Shown: in pieces, positions 10,691 to 23,039 of the stretch
Layout: each line of letters begins with the position of its first letter
Numbering within the stretch: position 1 is the stretch's first letter
Assembly (NCBI RefSeq): GCF_000005505.3
Contig: NC_016135.3
Coordinates: 13,610,613-13,674,612, forward strand
Reading direction: 5' to 3'
From: Brachypodium distachyon
Taxonomy: Eukaryota; Streptophyta; Magnoliopsida; Poales; Poaceae
DNA length: 64,000 nucleotides
The notes under the pieces: generated by a model
The model's input: only the letters and a program-made list of their open reading frames with translations
Databases searched by the model: none
Told to the model about the DNA's origin: nothing
Position numbers and translations under genes: made by a program

Positions 10691-11560
10691 TGGCCCTACA
10701 ATTATTACAGACATGAACTAGAACGCCAAGTTTCATCTTCCCCCCAAATCCGAACTGACTGGACCTTCCATCTCCCACCGCGATCTTTCTTAACTCCCTT
10801 GACCTACATCTGAATACTGTGACCTTGTGTTGCCAAATGCCCATCAGTGTTGTTGTGGGAGGTGGAATCATGCAAGCGGAGAGCGCCATCCTGCATCATC
10901 TCTTGATCAAGTCCTTTGTGAAGACCTGCCCAACATTTAAAGAAAGCACATGTATAGCATATCGACTCTGCAGTAGGGATGTAAGCAGGATGCCTCTTAA
11001 TTATGTCCCACTTCTAGTTCACAAGAGATTTGTTAGTTTAAAATTTTGGCTCAAAATTTGAGCTAAAATTTAAAAATTGGCCTATAAGTGGGACACTGGT
11101 GGGTCCCACTTGACATCCTACTCTGTAGGCAATTTGATCAGCTTTTGCTCAAACAAAGCCCTATTCCTGGTCTTCCACAGCACAGAATATATGGCCGGCA
11201 AACCACAATTTGGAAGTTAGCAGAGACATCTAGATACTCACAAAACCACCGAAAGAAGTGTAAAAGGCAACTTGGTCTAACAGGGGCCCCAATCACTGAG
11301 CTCACTATGGACCAAACATATCCTGCTGAAGGACATTGGAAAAACAAATGGAGAATAGTTTCCTCAGCTAGACAGAAACGGCATTTAAAATCACCAATCC
11401 AACTAAGCTTCTTCATATTATCTTTCGTGGCAATGGCATCATGCCAAATTAGCCACAAGAAAATTTTAATTTTCAGAGGCAGTTTGGCTTTCCACGGTTG
11501 CTTAAAGGCTCTATCTGGGCATTATTATCGTGCCTTTGATTTGGAAGAAAGAGGCAACAG
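10690..11560 (-). mobile_element. LINE (non-LTR retrotransposon) 3' remnant with zf-RVT domain
   Basis: The minus-strand frame at 11510-11138 reads PWKAKLPLKIKIFLWLIWHD, then CRFCLAEETILHLFFQCPSA. This is the zinc-binding zf-RVT domain found after the reverse transcriptase of plant LINEs; Cys and His spacing is visible. Further 3' sequence to about 10690 resembles a decayed LINE tail with stops. The reverse transcriptase itself and the 5' part are absent, so this is a dead 5'-truncated copy, as is typical for LINE insertions. Boundaries are approximate. Confidence 0.68.
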
Positions 11561-11689
11561 ATAATTGATCGCACAATAACAGCCACAGAGAGCCGTCCTA
11601 CATTTAATTAATTTTTGTCATCTCATGCAACATAAATGGAGTAAAAATATAGATCGAATTTTGATCAGTATATTTTATGAGTTTCCTTC

Positions 11690-11800
11690 TGAAAAAATTG
11701 GGTAAATATATGTAAGACTAGCCAACAGTAGCACTGTTGGAGCAGGCTGCAACTGTGCTACTGTAGTCCATGGAAAATGGGGCAACATCTGCAAAGATGG
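11690..11800 (+). repeat. Third, partial copy of the 2.6/3.4 kb repeat
   Basis: The sequence from GAAAAAATTGGGTAAATATA through CAACAGTAGCACTGTTGGAG to CCATGGAAAATGGGG matches the 3' part of the blocks at 2590-2960 and 3343-3730. This shows the unit is dispersed and not only locally duplicated. Confidence 0.7.
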
Positions 11801-12148
11801 AAATTATCAACATCAAGCCAAGGAATCCAAAATGGTTTACCCATGCTCCACTCAAACCACTCGGCTTACACTCCAGCAGCCACTTTGCCCTAGTCCTCAG
11901 TATGGCAGACTAAAAATCCCTGGCACCATGCTACGGTACTCACCGACATTCCTACACTGATCTAAGATTTTATTCCTTGCAATCTTTTACCTTCGATTCA
12001 AGACTTCTTTATCAGCCAAACAAGACCCGCAGGTTACATCCTAGGAAAGCTAAAGGGGGATAAAAGAAATATTGATGACATTCAAAGTTTTTCGCCTGTT
12101 GAGTCTAGCTAGCAGACATTGCAGATAAAGACAATAAAGAATATACTA

Positions 12149-12223
12149 CCTCCGGCCGGAATTACTTGTCGCAGATTTAGTATTTGTACTAAATCTGCGA
12201 CAAGTAATTTCGGCCGGAGGGAG
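12149..12223. mobile_element. Stowaway MITE forming a near-perfect 75-bp hairpin
   Basis: Two arms of about 33 bases (CTCCGGCCGGAATTACTTGT and onward) differ by about one base and enclose a 4-base TTTG loop. TA flanks both ends. The element is almost entirely inverted repeat. Confidence 0.88.
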
Positions 12224-12858
12224 TAATAAAAACTTGATAGATACCTGGGAGAATTAGCTCAGCAATAGCAGCCTAGCAGAGAATAGCACTTGCACTCACA
12301 TAGCAGCAGGAACATGACTTTGTAGAAGGATAACTTCAATAGGTTAGCTGTAATCTCTTCCAAAAAATATATGTTAGCTGCTTCTGTATATAAGTAATCA
12401 CAATAATGAGAATCATGGAAACTAAATAATGGAAGATTCATATTAGCTTCAAAAATAGCATTTAAAAATGCAATGGATGAGGGTACCAAAGAGGAGAAAA
12501 TCTACACGGGTAAGAGCCACCAAAGTAAAATATAAGGGAAGTCCTAATTTGACTTCATTTTAACGATATATTCCAAGGACCTTAAATATGCAACCCTGTT
12601 TCACATCAATAACAACAATTATCATCCATTACAGCCTTAGGAGTAAAAAGAAAGGCTCAACATTTCTTTTCAGAATTACATCAATATTTACATTACAGTT
12701 GCGAAGCAGGATAACCCCTATGTCCAAGCAGAAGCTCATGTTATAACTCCCACTTTACCTTCAGTACTCTTTCACTACTGGCAGTCTGGCAGTGATAAAT
12801 CAAGTATATGGGAATATTATCAGGACCAAACAATGAAAATAAATTATGACCGAAATGA

Positions 12859-14022
12859 TCACTGTTGCGAGAAAGATTTCTCAATGGCCCTCACATAAAC
12901 AGCTTTTGGAAGAGTTCCAGTAATACTATGTATTTTCTCTCCATCCTTGAATAGTAAAACAGTCGGAACCCTCTCAATATTGTAAGATGTTGCAGTTTGT
13001 GGGTAATCATCAGCGTCAATCTTATAGCATTTTATCCTTCCAGCATATTCTTCCGCAATCTCGTCAACAATTCGATGGACCATTTTACAAGGTCCGCACC
13101 ATGAGGCCCAAAACTCCACAAGCACAGGTACATCACTGCAGATAACATATTGGTTCCAGGAACATGCAGTGATTGCTTCAGCTGTAAAAACGGACAGAAC
13201 ACTGCTGTTAGATATCTTCTCCACATGTGCAGATTAAATTCACAGAGGAGTGAGAGAAAATTAAGCTAATTTAACAGAGTTAGGAAAACCGAACATTTAA
13301 CAGAAGTGTGTAGGCCAGGTAGTTACTACTCTTTAGTCTTCACTGAGATGAATCACAAGTATGAACTAAGCTAATAGGTTAATCTACCAAATTCTAAAAC
13401 GAAAGGTTCTGCTAATAGTGCTCCAAGTCCAACTGCAGGTTCCGAGGCAAAGTTCGATTTTGCAGCGATAAAGGATCTGCTGATGGGTTCAACTTAATTT
13501 GTAACATATTCAAGTGGTTCGAACATGAATTCATATGATCAACTCCTCTGGCCCATTCCATTCCTTTTTTTTTTTGCGAGGTGGCCCATTCCATTCCGTT
13601 CACTAACTATGTTACAGTCAAGCTTCAAGAGTGCTACCTAAACCAACGAGAAATCATACAGTGCTAATTTAACAGAGTAGAAACGAAGACATGGCGTCCA
13701 GAAAAAAAAACGGAAATGGGGCTAGCGGTCAACGAGCGCAAGAACAAAAAGCTTAACAGGGGATCACCCCAGTGAAGCGGACCTTACCGCCGGTAGAGTA
13801 GGCGCAGCTCACCCTCGCCGCCTTCGGGCGAGGCGTCGTTCGCCGGATCCGGGACGCGGCGTCCGGACGGTGGGCCCACCGGCGGCACGGCCACCTGCGG
13901 GTGGATATTGAGCAGCCGACCCTCCGGCGGCTGGTCGCGGCGGCGGCGGAGGGAGCAAGCTGCGCCGTGGCGCAGAAGAGATTGCGCGGAGGCGCGGAGC
14001 AGGCAGCGGCGGCGGCGGCCAT
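12859..14022 (-). CDS. TRXM3: Chloroplast thioredoxin m-type (TRX m3-like)
   Basis: Plastid thioredoxins reduce disulphides of stromal target proteins. Two exons, 14022-13788 and 13181-12859, join in phase at G|CT to give 185 residues. The active site WCGPC is at residues 106-110 and the conserved cis-proline is in RVPTVLLF (Pro151). The first 75 or so residues are Ala-, Arg- and Ser-rich with few acidic residues, as expected of a chloroplast transit peptide. The core FWASWCGPCKMVHRIVDEIA and the GTLPKAVYV tail match the m3 subgroup better than m1/m2 or f types, judged from memory of the Arabidopsis protein. Frames that run through exon 1 in other registers are shadows. Subgroup assignment is less certain than the family. 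Confidence 0.92.
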
Positions 14023-14296
14023 GGTTGGGTTTGGGAAGCTGTGAGCAGTCGTGGCGGAGAATGTGGTAGGTGGAAATTTACGAGTCGCCCGCACAACGGC
14101 ACGAGGTCCTCCGAGCTCATGACGGCGACGCTGGCTGAAACGGCCGAAACACGCTAGGTGCAACCGCAGCCCTCCGATCTCAAATGGACGCGTGAAGATG
14201 GAGGCGCGACGCCCTCCCGCCGCCCCCACAGAAAAGATACGGGCCCACGGCCTGACGGCCCCGCTATCTTATTGGCGGGGATAAGATCAGTCAGTT

Positions 14297-15297
14297 CATA
14301 ATGGGAGTAACATAGGTGATAACATAAGTGTCAACTAAGCAAATTTAATGATGTGGCATGCTATTAATGAGGAGAAAGAGGTTTGTAGTAACTAAATATG
14401 TTACCATAACATCACACAAATCAAGGTAAAATGAGTCTATAATCTAATAAATGACACCACATATAAGTCACTACTATTATGAAGGTAGTAACTTAAACTT
14501 AGACTCACTGGCGGAGCTTAGTTTGGTCCAAACTGGGCCATGGCCCGCCCAGGATTTTTGAAAAAAAAAACCATTACCACCGGTAGTCATAGGGCCAGCC
14601 CAGCAGAGGAAACCAACCCTCTTCGTCCGATGCATGCCTGCCTCCTACTTCTTGGTCGCCACTCGCCCGTCCCAGGCAGGGGCGCCCCGTGCGCTGAGCT
14701 GCTGCCTCTGCCTCGTGACGACGACAGGAACAGCGTGACGAACTGAAGCCAGCCAGAGCCGCCCCACACGCCGCCGCTGCTCACCCCCCTGCCCTGCGCT
14801 GCGCCCGTTCGCTGCCTCGCCGCGGCCCGCACCCGCTGCTCCTCCTTTTCCCCAACTTCTCTATCCAGGCAGTATTTGTTTTCTTTTTTCCCTCAAATCC
14901 CTAATTTGTCAATTTCATAGCACACCACCGATTGGATTATTGGTTTGGTCTCTTCCCATCATGGCTAGAGTACTCGGAGGTGATACATATCTTGGTTTGG
15001 TCTCTTCCCTTGCCCTTTTGTGTGTCAGATACTAGCTTTGAAAGACCAAAATCAGCTACCTCTGCTGTTAGACTTTCATCCAAAAGTATATTGGTTGATT
15101 TTATACCCCCGTGGATAATAGGTGGATTTGCAAGGTCATGGTTTGGTCTCTTCGCATCACGGCCAAATATCGTACGATTGAGAACAAAATTTTGCGTTTT
15201 CTTTTAGCCTGGCCCGCCCATGGATTTGTTCGTAGCTCCGCCGCTACTTAGACTAATAACATAACCATGTTACTATTTTAAATTACTTCGCACTATG
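14297..15297. mobile_element. MITE interrupted by a nested hAT element
   Basis: The left end CATAATGGGAGTAACAT and the inverted right end CATAGTGCGAAGTAATT define an element of about 252 bp net. It contains internal GTAACAT-type inverted repeats and is split by the hAT insertion at 14506-15246. I see no clear target duplication at the outer ends, so the superfamily is not assigned. Confidence 0.65.
14506..15246. mobile_element. Non-autonomous hAT transposon, 741 bp
   Basis: Perfect 8-bp target duplications CTTAGACT flank the element (14498-14505 and 15247-15254). Terminal inverted repeats are CACTGGCGGAGCTTAG on the left and TAGCGGCGGAGCTACG read inward from the right. An 8-bp duplication with C-rich short TIRs is diagnostic of hAT elements. 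No transposase is encoded. The interior has a GC-rich segment (14590-14840) and three copies of a TGGTTTGGTCTCTTC motif. Confidence 0.9.
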
Positions 15298-15906
15298 ACC
15301 TTCCTGAGAAATATTATTACATGAAATATTTGTTTTCTCACCAATCAAATTCAAACAGGCTTTATTATCATAATACTCCTCCTAATCTGCAGTGGCTTCC
15401 TGTCAAGTGATAACCTCTTACTGTTCAGCCGCAAACATCATCTTGTCTACTCCCCGTGCTGTGAAGCGTGTTCAGCCTAATCAACAACCGGACCACAATC
15501 TCCGCACGGGGACCCGAACCTCACTGTCAAAACGGCTCCACACATTTCTCCCACAAGGCCACAACCGAAACGACCGGACCGCAAAACAAATCAGAACTTC
15601 TCGTTTGACTCCTAGACATCTCCTTCCGGGCTACTCGTATTTACGAGTTATCCTAATTTCCTCCTCCTCTTTCGTCGCAAAAGCTGAACGAACACGTAGC
15701 TCCGGCTTCGGAGACCCCAAATCAAATCTCGAACCGCGGCTCCGATGGCCCGGCGCACCACCGCCGTCGTCCAGCCGTGAGTCCGTCTCCCCCGGCCCAG
15801 GGTTCGTCCGATTCCGGCGCGCGATTTCTCGCATTCTTTTTTTTTTCTCTTTGGTCGCCCCATTTTCGGTTGCGTGATCCCTGTCGTGCTGCATCTGCTC
15901 CCGCGG

Positions 15907-18900
15907 ATGGATCGGGGGCAGCAAGGCGTCAGCCTGCAGCGATTCGACCAGCCCCGGATGCAGTACCAACACGGCGGCGGCGGCGGCAACCGCAGCCGCA
16001 TGTCGCCGTTCGCGCGCGGCGGCGGCGGTGGCGCCTACAGCCGCGGTCAGAAGCAGTTCTACCAGCCGCCGCCTCCTCCTCCTCCCATTCCGGCGGGTCC
16101 GTCGCGGCAGAGCAGGTACGAGGTGCTCATGGAGGCCGGCCGCCTGGCCGCCGAATACTTGGTGGCCAAAGGAGTGCTCCCGGCTGCATCCTTGCAGCGC
16201 GGCGGTGGCGGTGTTGGTACCGTTGGATGGGGCCAGATGCCGCCTCCGCCTCCATTGCCGCAGGCACTGGAAGCCCCTGGGTTCTATGACTCCCGCCGGA
16301 ATGGTCGGCGGCGGCTCGATGACGAGCAGAGTAGTCCTAACCCCCGCTCTCGGCGTAACCATGGTGGTGATTACAGTGACAGTAACAATAGTGACTACAA
16401 TGGAAGGGGGAAGAGGAAGTTTAGGGCTTACAATAGGAATTCTCAATGGGGCAGGGATAGGGAGAGGAATAGGGGTTACTCGGATAGCCGTAATTATGAT
16501 GATGGTGAGGAAGAGGATGGCGCTCCTGGGTATAAGAGGGATCGGCGAGGAGGTGGTGTGATTGATGAGGTTGGGAGTAGCGTGTCAGGGGTGGCTGGGG
16601 AGGGACAAGCATCAAAGGTGGAGGCTGTGGGGGAGTCTGAGTTGGAGGATACTGGGTCAAAGGTGAGCTCCAGCAGTAATGTCAGGAAGGATGCTGATGC
16701 TGTGCAAGAGGTGCAGGATGACAATGAAACTAATAAGATGCAGGAAGACTGTAAGGTGTCAAATTCAGAGGTCGCGGTGCAAGGAAGGAATGATGAGAGT
16801 ATTAGTAATAATGCTTCTTCTGGTATTGTTGAGGAGACGGAGATAACGCATCCACCAGTGCCCTCAGATGACAATGTTTCAGATGAGAAGCATGATGATA
16901 CTACTGTTATGGATGAGAAGGCTGAAGATGACACTACTTTGGATGAGAAGGATGACAAGGCCTCAGATGCGAAGATGTCAAGTGTGGAGAATAATTTGGG
17001 TGATGATTGTAAGAATTTGCTGAACTATTGTAGTTTTGCAAGAGCCCCAACAAGACCACGGTCAATACTTGGACACAGGAATGGGGCACCAGCCCATAGA
17101 CAAACTTCATTGGCCGAGCAGGCAGATCTAGTTCCTGTGATGGCGATTGATGAACAGGTAAATGACAGCACCTTGGCTGTCCAAGGAGACAGCAAAAATG
17201 GTCTTGTCTGCCTAGAACATACTGGCCCAAGTGTTGCTTGCGATCAAATGGTGGAACAAGTGAGACTCCAAGAAAATGTTACACAAGACGGGGTAGAACA
17301 TAGTACAGCACAAGATTGTGCAGTTCAGGAAATTAAGGAGCACAATGGACTATCTGCTACATTGGCCTCTCATCATATCAGGGAAGGAGTGCAAATTTAC
17401 AATATTGATACGCCGCCTGAAGATGAAAGCTTTATTGATTCAGCTGATAAAGGGAAAACAGTTAGTGTGGAGTTATTACCTAATAGAGGAGTAGAAGCTG
17501 TTGGCACAATGGAAGACGAAAAGCTTGATCAATCTAGCTCATTTAAAACACGTGATCTCAATCTGATTGGTAGCCCAGAGCTTGCTGAGATACGGAATGA
17601 TCCTGGTTTGGGCCAATGCTCCAATATTGTGTGTTCAAGTTCAATGGATGCGCAAAATCAGCAGCATTTGGATTTTCAAGCAGTTGTAGGTAACACCACA
17701 AGTCATACTGACAGGTATGCCCAAATTCCGTTGGACCATAAGGTTGTCCAAGTTATTGATATTGAAGATGATTCGCCAATTGAACCTAGTGCCTGTGATA
17801 CTTCAAGAGCAAAGTGAGTTCCTTTCTTCTCCTATCTGTCTGTTATTCCATTCTGCTGCTAGATACACAAGAGTGAACATTTCATTTCATTTTGGACATT
17901 ACGGAATGACAATGACTGGCCTTTAAGATAGTACTTGTCTTGGGACTAGTTAACTTTATGCAATCATTTTCATGTAGCCAGTTTTTACTGGTAAGCTGGT
18001 CCAGTAATCAATGAAAACTTGTGATAGGTAAATAGGTTGCAAGCTATCCTGCAGTAGTCAATTTTTGATTGATTCCTGGCAAAATCTTTATGGCAGCTAT
18101 CAGCAGCAACGCAAGGCATTTATTTCACATTTATGGCATTATCATAATGAGCTACTGATTTGCAGTCAAGAAAAGCATGAAACTTGTAGATATGGAATTT
18201 GAAGTAACTCAGCCAAAACAACAATAACCCATGACTGCTTTGTAAACCAGACTTGCTAGATATATTTGTGTAGCATGTGTTTTTGTTTAGGCACTATGCC
18301 ATAGTAATGTTGTAGATGGGCTGGGACTGTGTGGCCATTCTCTTTCCGCTGAACTATGGTCTGACCATGGCTTGTGTATTTCTGCATAGTCCACTGGTCG
18401 GTACATGGGGTAACCATGTTAGATGCCACACCAATCTATGTCAAAGTTGACTCCTGTTATTAAGTCTCCTTGGTATTATTTATTTATCCATTATGGCTGC
18501 TGGAAATATTTTGTTTGCATTTATCTTCCTGTACTAATACAATATACTGTCTATCAGAAGTGAGATGGTATATTCAAACATGGATAATATGATTGACCCT
18601 ACGGTGAACACCAGCATTCTTCCTGGTATGCAAGATGGTTATAACCTTGCAATTCCAGATTTCCTTGGTGCTGATATGCCATGCTATCCACCAATACAAA
18701 CAGACCTTCATGCTGAAATGGGCCTAAATGGTTCAGAGGTGAGGGTTTCTGGTATTGTTAGTCATCACAGAGAACCCTACTCCCTCCGTTCCTAAATACT
18801 TGTCATGGTTTTAGTGCAAAATCTATGGCTAAATTTCGTGGGGTATTTAGTGCAAAATCTATGGCAAAATTGCACTAAAACCACGACAAGTATTTAGGAA

Positions 18901-19770
18901 CGGAGGGAGTATAATTTATGGCTAAATTTCGTGGAGTCATCTTTCACATTCTTTCATAAGTAATGTATACATATTTTTTTTGCAGGTCATCACTGTCATG
19001 GATGATCCAATATATGGTTCACTAAGTGATATTGGTAATTCATACTTCTCTGCTTAACTCCTTCTGTGATTATGTTCTTTCATGTCTGTTTTGGTTTCTG
19101 CCTAACGTGGCCTTCGTCTAATTTATTTGCCCTGAAGGCTGTTGAAGTGTTGAAAACTTAAAAGACCACGAAATCTATGCTTAAGTGCTAATTTCTACTC
19201 CCTCCGATCCATAATAAGTGTCGTTGATTTAGTACAACTTTGTTATCCTTGCAACGTAGTCTTTTTGGACTTGGTATATCTTAGTTTAGACAAATAATCA
19301 GCGGAAATGCTGATAAAGGAGTGTGTCTAAGTTCACCCTAATTGGCAAATCACAACTATCTGTACAATTGGAAAGGGGTATCTCATCTTATGATCTCTAG
19401 CTTTACTTCGATCTGTATCTACGTAGCTCTATCATACCATTACCAAGTGAGCTCAAATATTCCTAAATGCAATCGGTTGCCAGAACTGCGGGTCATAGAT
19501 TTGCATAAAATCATGAAAACCAAGCTTTCTCTGTCTTCAGTTCATTTTGAATTCCTGTTGGTTTCCTCACAAGAAAGAAAAGGAGGAAAGTGTTACTTAG
19601 TTTGTTGGAAATGCAGCATGCCGTCCATGGCAGTAGCTTGTCTTTCCTAAGCTCCTGTCATTGCGTTCCAATCTTGTCAAAGGCTGGGATGCAAATTTAA
19701 CTATTTTGTGGTTTCAGGTTTTATGGAGGTTTGGGACCAGCAACCTCCAGACTACGAGAAATTCTTCTGA
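15907..19770 (+). CDS. Gly/Arg-rich conserved plant protein of unknown function
   Basis: Four exons (15907-17813, 18558-18738, 18986-19034, 19718-19770) give 729 residues, with all phases consistent. The N-terminus (MDRGQQGVSLQRF) is followed by Gly- and Pro-rich tracts with RGG-like runs, then the conserved-looking helix RYEVLMEAGRLAAEYLVAKG. After that comes an Arg/Asn/Asp-rich region, a long acidic Ser/Asp/Glu-rich middle that is probably disordered, and a short conserved C-terminal motif (VITVMDDPIYGSL, then GFMEVWDQQPPDYEKFF). I have seen this C-terminal ending in plant proteins annotated only as uncharacterised. RGG-like tracts suggest RNA binding, but this is inference. Introns 2 and 3 contain Stowaway MITEs. 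Start chosen at the ATG before MDRGQQ; an upstream frame lacks an ATG. Confidence 0.85.
18780..18909. mobile_element. Stowaway MITE, 130 bp, in intron 2 of the Gly/Arg-rich gene
   Basis: TIRs CTCCCTCCGTTCCTAAATAC and its complement are flanked by TA. The interior repeats AGTGCAAAATCTATGGC. It starts 41 bases after the exon 2 donor. Confidence 0.9.
19198..19245 (+). mobile_element. Solo left end of a Stowaway MITE in intron 3
   Basis: CTCCCTCCGATCCATAATAA follows a TA and continues AGTGTCGTTGATTTAGTAC. No matching right end was found within 500 bases, so the element is truncated. The same family supplies the right end of the chimeric element at 54973-55124. Confidence 0.65.
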
Positions 19771-20650
19771 TCCAGCACTGAAGTTTTGTTGCTGAAACTG
19801 TTCAGGAGTTTGGCAAATGAACACAAGTTGTTTCAGTATAGGGAGAAATAAACAAGTAGATTGCTGCTGATCACCTTCCAACACATTGCTGTGTCAGGGT
19901 CAGCAGCATCCCACGGACAAACACACGCTCACGCACAAAAATACACGCCCCTGGCCATGTTGGCCACTCTTGACTTCTTGAGGGCATGGTCTGCATCATC
20001 CAGTAGAGTAGACCCTCAGTGTTCTAGTCATTTGGACCTGGCGCCTGAGTGCCATAGAATTCGCGGAGTTGGCCATTTGGTCCCTGTTCGATAGTGTATT
20101 CATCCAAAAAATTGGACTTTTTTTGTATAAACAGTTTGATATGCAATACATAAATTTCTTCTTTCAACAGGATTCCCATGAGCAAGAATTGTGAACAGTG
20201 AGTTGCTAACGCAGTCATTTAACTGAGCAATATTGTGTGAACCTTGATCTGCTACCGAGGGTGAGTTTGGCATTGAGATGGATTATGATAATTCAGCGTT
20301 TTCAACCAGCTTGGCTAACTAACTTCTCCCTGATTTCGTGCGTATTTCTCTACAACTGATTATAAAATAAGTCTGGCGCAGCACAGTTCAGCAATGCAAA
20401 CTGAGCCCAAGTTGTCTTGTTGACAACCTGCTGCAGCGTCACCTCACACCCCGCTAAAATCTACATAGAAGACAATCTAAATATTCCTTTAGGATACGTG
20501 CAATCACCACAAATGTACATTCCCATATCTGTTGATTCAAAAAGGACGTTTGGAATCTAAAGACTCCACTTCATATGAACAGTAAAGACAAGAGCTCCCA
20601 AACAATGGTGCTCTAGCTACAACGAATTGCTATGCTGGTTTCCAGCGGAC

Positions 20651-22628
20651 TCAGACAACAGCATCCTCTTGGGTATCCTCCACAGGCTCCTCGGTAGGCA
20701 GGGCGTTCGAGTTTTGGTCACCAGGACCGGTAGAGACCTTCACGGTGGCAGGCCTCAGCACCCTCTCCCTCAGAAGGAACCCACGGTGGACTTCATGTGA
20801 GACGATCCCTGCCTTGAACTGCACAGATTCTTCTCGGGCGATAGCCTCATGGACCTTCAAAGGACAAATAGAAGGTATCAGCTCCTACTAATATTGCATA
20901 TGATATCGAAGGGAGAGTAGCATGATCATGACCAAGTATTTCCAGGTGGATGCATTGTACGAAGGCAAATAATCAAACCTTGCTATGTACCCCCTCGGTA
21001 CAAAAATATAAGACACATGTTTTCCAAGATTTAATTTGAGCAATGATTAGTCTAACTATAAGTGGATTATCTCATGCAAAACCAATACTATTGGAAAGTG
21101 CTGAACAAATTATTGGTCAAAGATAAATGTTTAAAAGCGTGTGTGCCTTATATTTATGGAGATGAAAAATATTTGTTGGGAGTACAATCAGTCTAGATGT
21201 TAGTAGTTAAACGCAAGTATTATTCATCCTCTTAATTCTTTTAAGAGCATGGGTGCTATTTCTACTTCTGTAAGGGTTCAAAATGCATGTTGAAGTAATT
21301 TGGTAGCTCAGCTAAACTCGGCACATGGCGTATATTAAATATATTTACAAGGCATAAATATTGAAGAATCATTTCGCCAACAGATTACCAACAATCCACT
21401 TGTTGAGATATGAACATACTGTTAAACTAAGATACCTACATCTCATCAACTACATATCATTAAACTACGTCCGAAACAAACCTAAAAATAATATCAATCT
21501 GCATGTGTTGATAAAGGAACAGAAAACCTTTAGCATGCTCACATTAAACCTTAAATCATTCACTCTGATGAAGTATGTAAAAATACGATTGTAGAAAAAA
21601 ATGTATACTTACCAATGGATCAAATGGCTTGCCGACAGTTTCCACAACCCCCACCCCTAAGCCTTTCAATGTTTCTACTAATTGCTTGTATATGCCTTGA
21701 TAGCTTGTGCTAATCTTCTGTTCTTTATCTGTCTCTAGGGTGAGCTCTAGATTTGCCTTCTCAAAGCTATCAACCAGAGGCAACAGACTTTGTACAAGTT
21801 CCACTTGTATATTCGATGTAAACTTCGCACGGTCCTTTTCAGTCTGCTTCCTGAAATTCTCTAGGTCGGCATTTAAGCGAAGAAACTTACTCTTCCCTGA
21901 AATTATTTCAGCTGTAATACTTTCAAACTGAGATGCTGCTTTACTCTTCTCTTGCTCCATGCCAATGATTGCTTTCTCAATGTCACTAACAACATCATCG
22001 TTTCCATCTAGAAAAGCCTTTTTGTATAGTCGAATCAGGTCATTCATAGGCGGGAAATCCTCCCCATTTACAATCTGCAGTAAACAAATTAGTTCAGTCA
22101 AACTTGATAAATTAAATCCCATCAAATATTCCTCCGTTCCATAATTCTTGTCGTTATTTTAGTGCAAATTTGAACTAAAACGACGACAAGAAATATGGAA
22201 CGGAGGGAGTACATACATACAGCAAGAGAAATTTGGAGCTAAAAAAAGAGGTTCAATCTCCTCAATTTTCTTCTGCGGGAACAGCACTTCTCCTAAACAG
22301 CTAATCCCTGTGCCCGTCAACCAAGAAGAGGCCCAAAGAGGCGAACTGGCGAATTTCTCGACGAAACAAGCACAAGTCCAAACCTCGTAGCTAAAAATAG
22401 TGAGGAACTGAGGGTAGATCCCAAAGATCTCACCTTTGGGTCAGCGCCAGCGACGCGGAGCGGCGGCAGCGCGGCATTGGGGCGCCGGAAAGAAAGGAAA
22501 GAGGGGAGTGGGCGGCTGGATTTCCGGACATCAGGTAGGGCGGCGGGCACAGTTATGGTCCGGGGACGGCGGTAGGTAGGGTTTGCGGCGCCGGCAACGG
22601 CGGGATAGGCGCAGAAGGTTGCCGCCAT
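20651..22628 (-). CDS. Chloroplast GrpE, nucleotide exchange factor for plastid Hsp70
   Basis: GrpE releases ADP from DnaK-type Hsp70 and so drives the chaperone cycle. Three exons, 22628-22434, 22074-21613 and 20854-20651, each a multiple of three, give 286 residues. Residues 1-65 (MAATFCAYPAVAGAANPTY onward) form a Ser/Arg/Pro-rich transit peptide. Exon 2 carries the long coiled-coil (IEKAIIGMEQEKSKAASQF) and the GrpE core ADLENFRKQTEKDR, followed by QSLLPLVDSFEKANLEL. Exon 3 carries the beta domain with VHEAIAREESVQFKAGIVSH and RGFLLRERVLRPATVKV, the usual GrpE C-terminal signature, then an acidic tail (PVEDTQEDAVV). Plant plastid GrpE proteins are called CGE; I do not assign an orthologue. 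Intron 1 holds a Stowaway MITE and intron 2 a decayed one. Confidence 0.94.
20990..21182. mobile_element. Degenerate Stowaway-like MITE in GrpE intron 2
   Basis: The left end CCCCTCGGTACAAAAATATA follows a TA. The right part TGCCTTATATTTATGGAGAT ends at GGGAG before TA, with an insertion of about 20 bases that disturbs the TIR. The middle has the AT-rich make-up of the element at 8239-8481. Confidence 0.6.
22129..22209. mobile_element. Stowaway MITE, 81 bp, in GrpE intron 1
   Basis: Arms CCTCCGTTCCATAATTCTTG and the complement AAGAAATATGGAACGGAGG are flanked by TA. It lies about 55 bases from the exon 2 acceptor. Confidence 0.88.
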
Positions 22629-22956
22629 AGTGGATACCTCTCTATCGTTTCGCTTCGGCGCTGTCTGGAAAGTACTGAGAACGCAGTGGTGAAATTATAC
22701 GGTGCACCGTGCACGACGTACAGTCCACACTCCAGATTGTTCTGGCCGAGCAGAGATCTGCAAAAGAAAAATGTATTCTGAACTATAGTTTTATAATGTT
22801 TTAGATATAAGAAAAGTTCCTGCTTGTTCTCAAAACCTTTCTTCTATAATTTAACTCATAAATTTCAAGTAGGAGTATTTGCTACTCCTTTTCCTATTCG
22901 TTATTTTTTCAAATTAAACTTGTGTTTGTTGATAAATTTGATCGATGTCTCTTGTA

Positions 22957-23039
22957 CTCTCTCCCATTCCTAAATTCTCGTTGTAATTCTTGCCGTCCTT
23001 TGAACTAAAACGAAGACAAGAATTTAGTAACGAAGGGAG
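22957..23039. mobile_element. Diverged Stowaway MITE, 83 bp
   Basis: CTCTCCCATTCCTAAATTCT pairs with AGAATTTAGTAACGAAGGGAG; TA flanks both ends. It sits upstream of the GrpE start. Confidence 0.78.

Noticed and set aside
13753..14229. Extended upstream start at 14229 for the thioredoxin gene
   Set aside because: The first ATG giving a typical transit peptide is at 14022; the added residues are not family-like and include likely promoter or leader.
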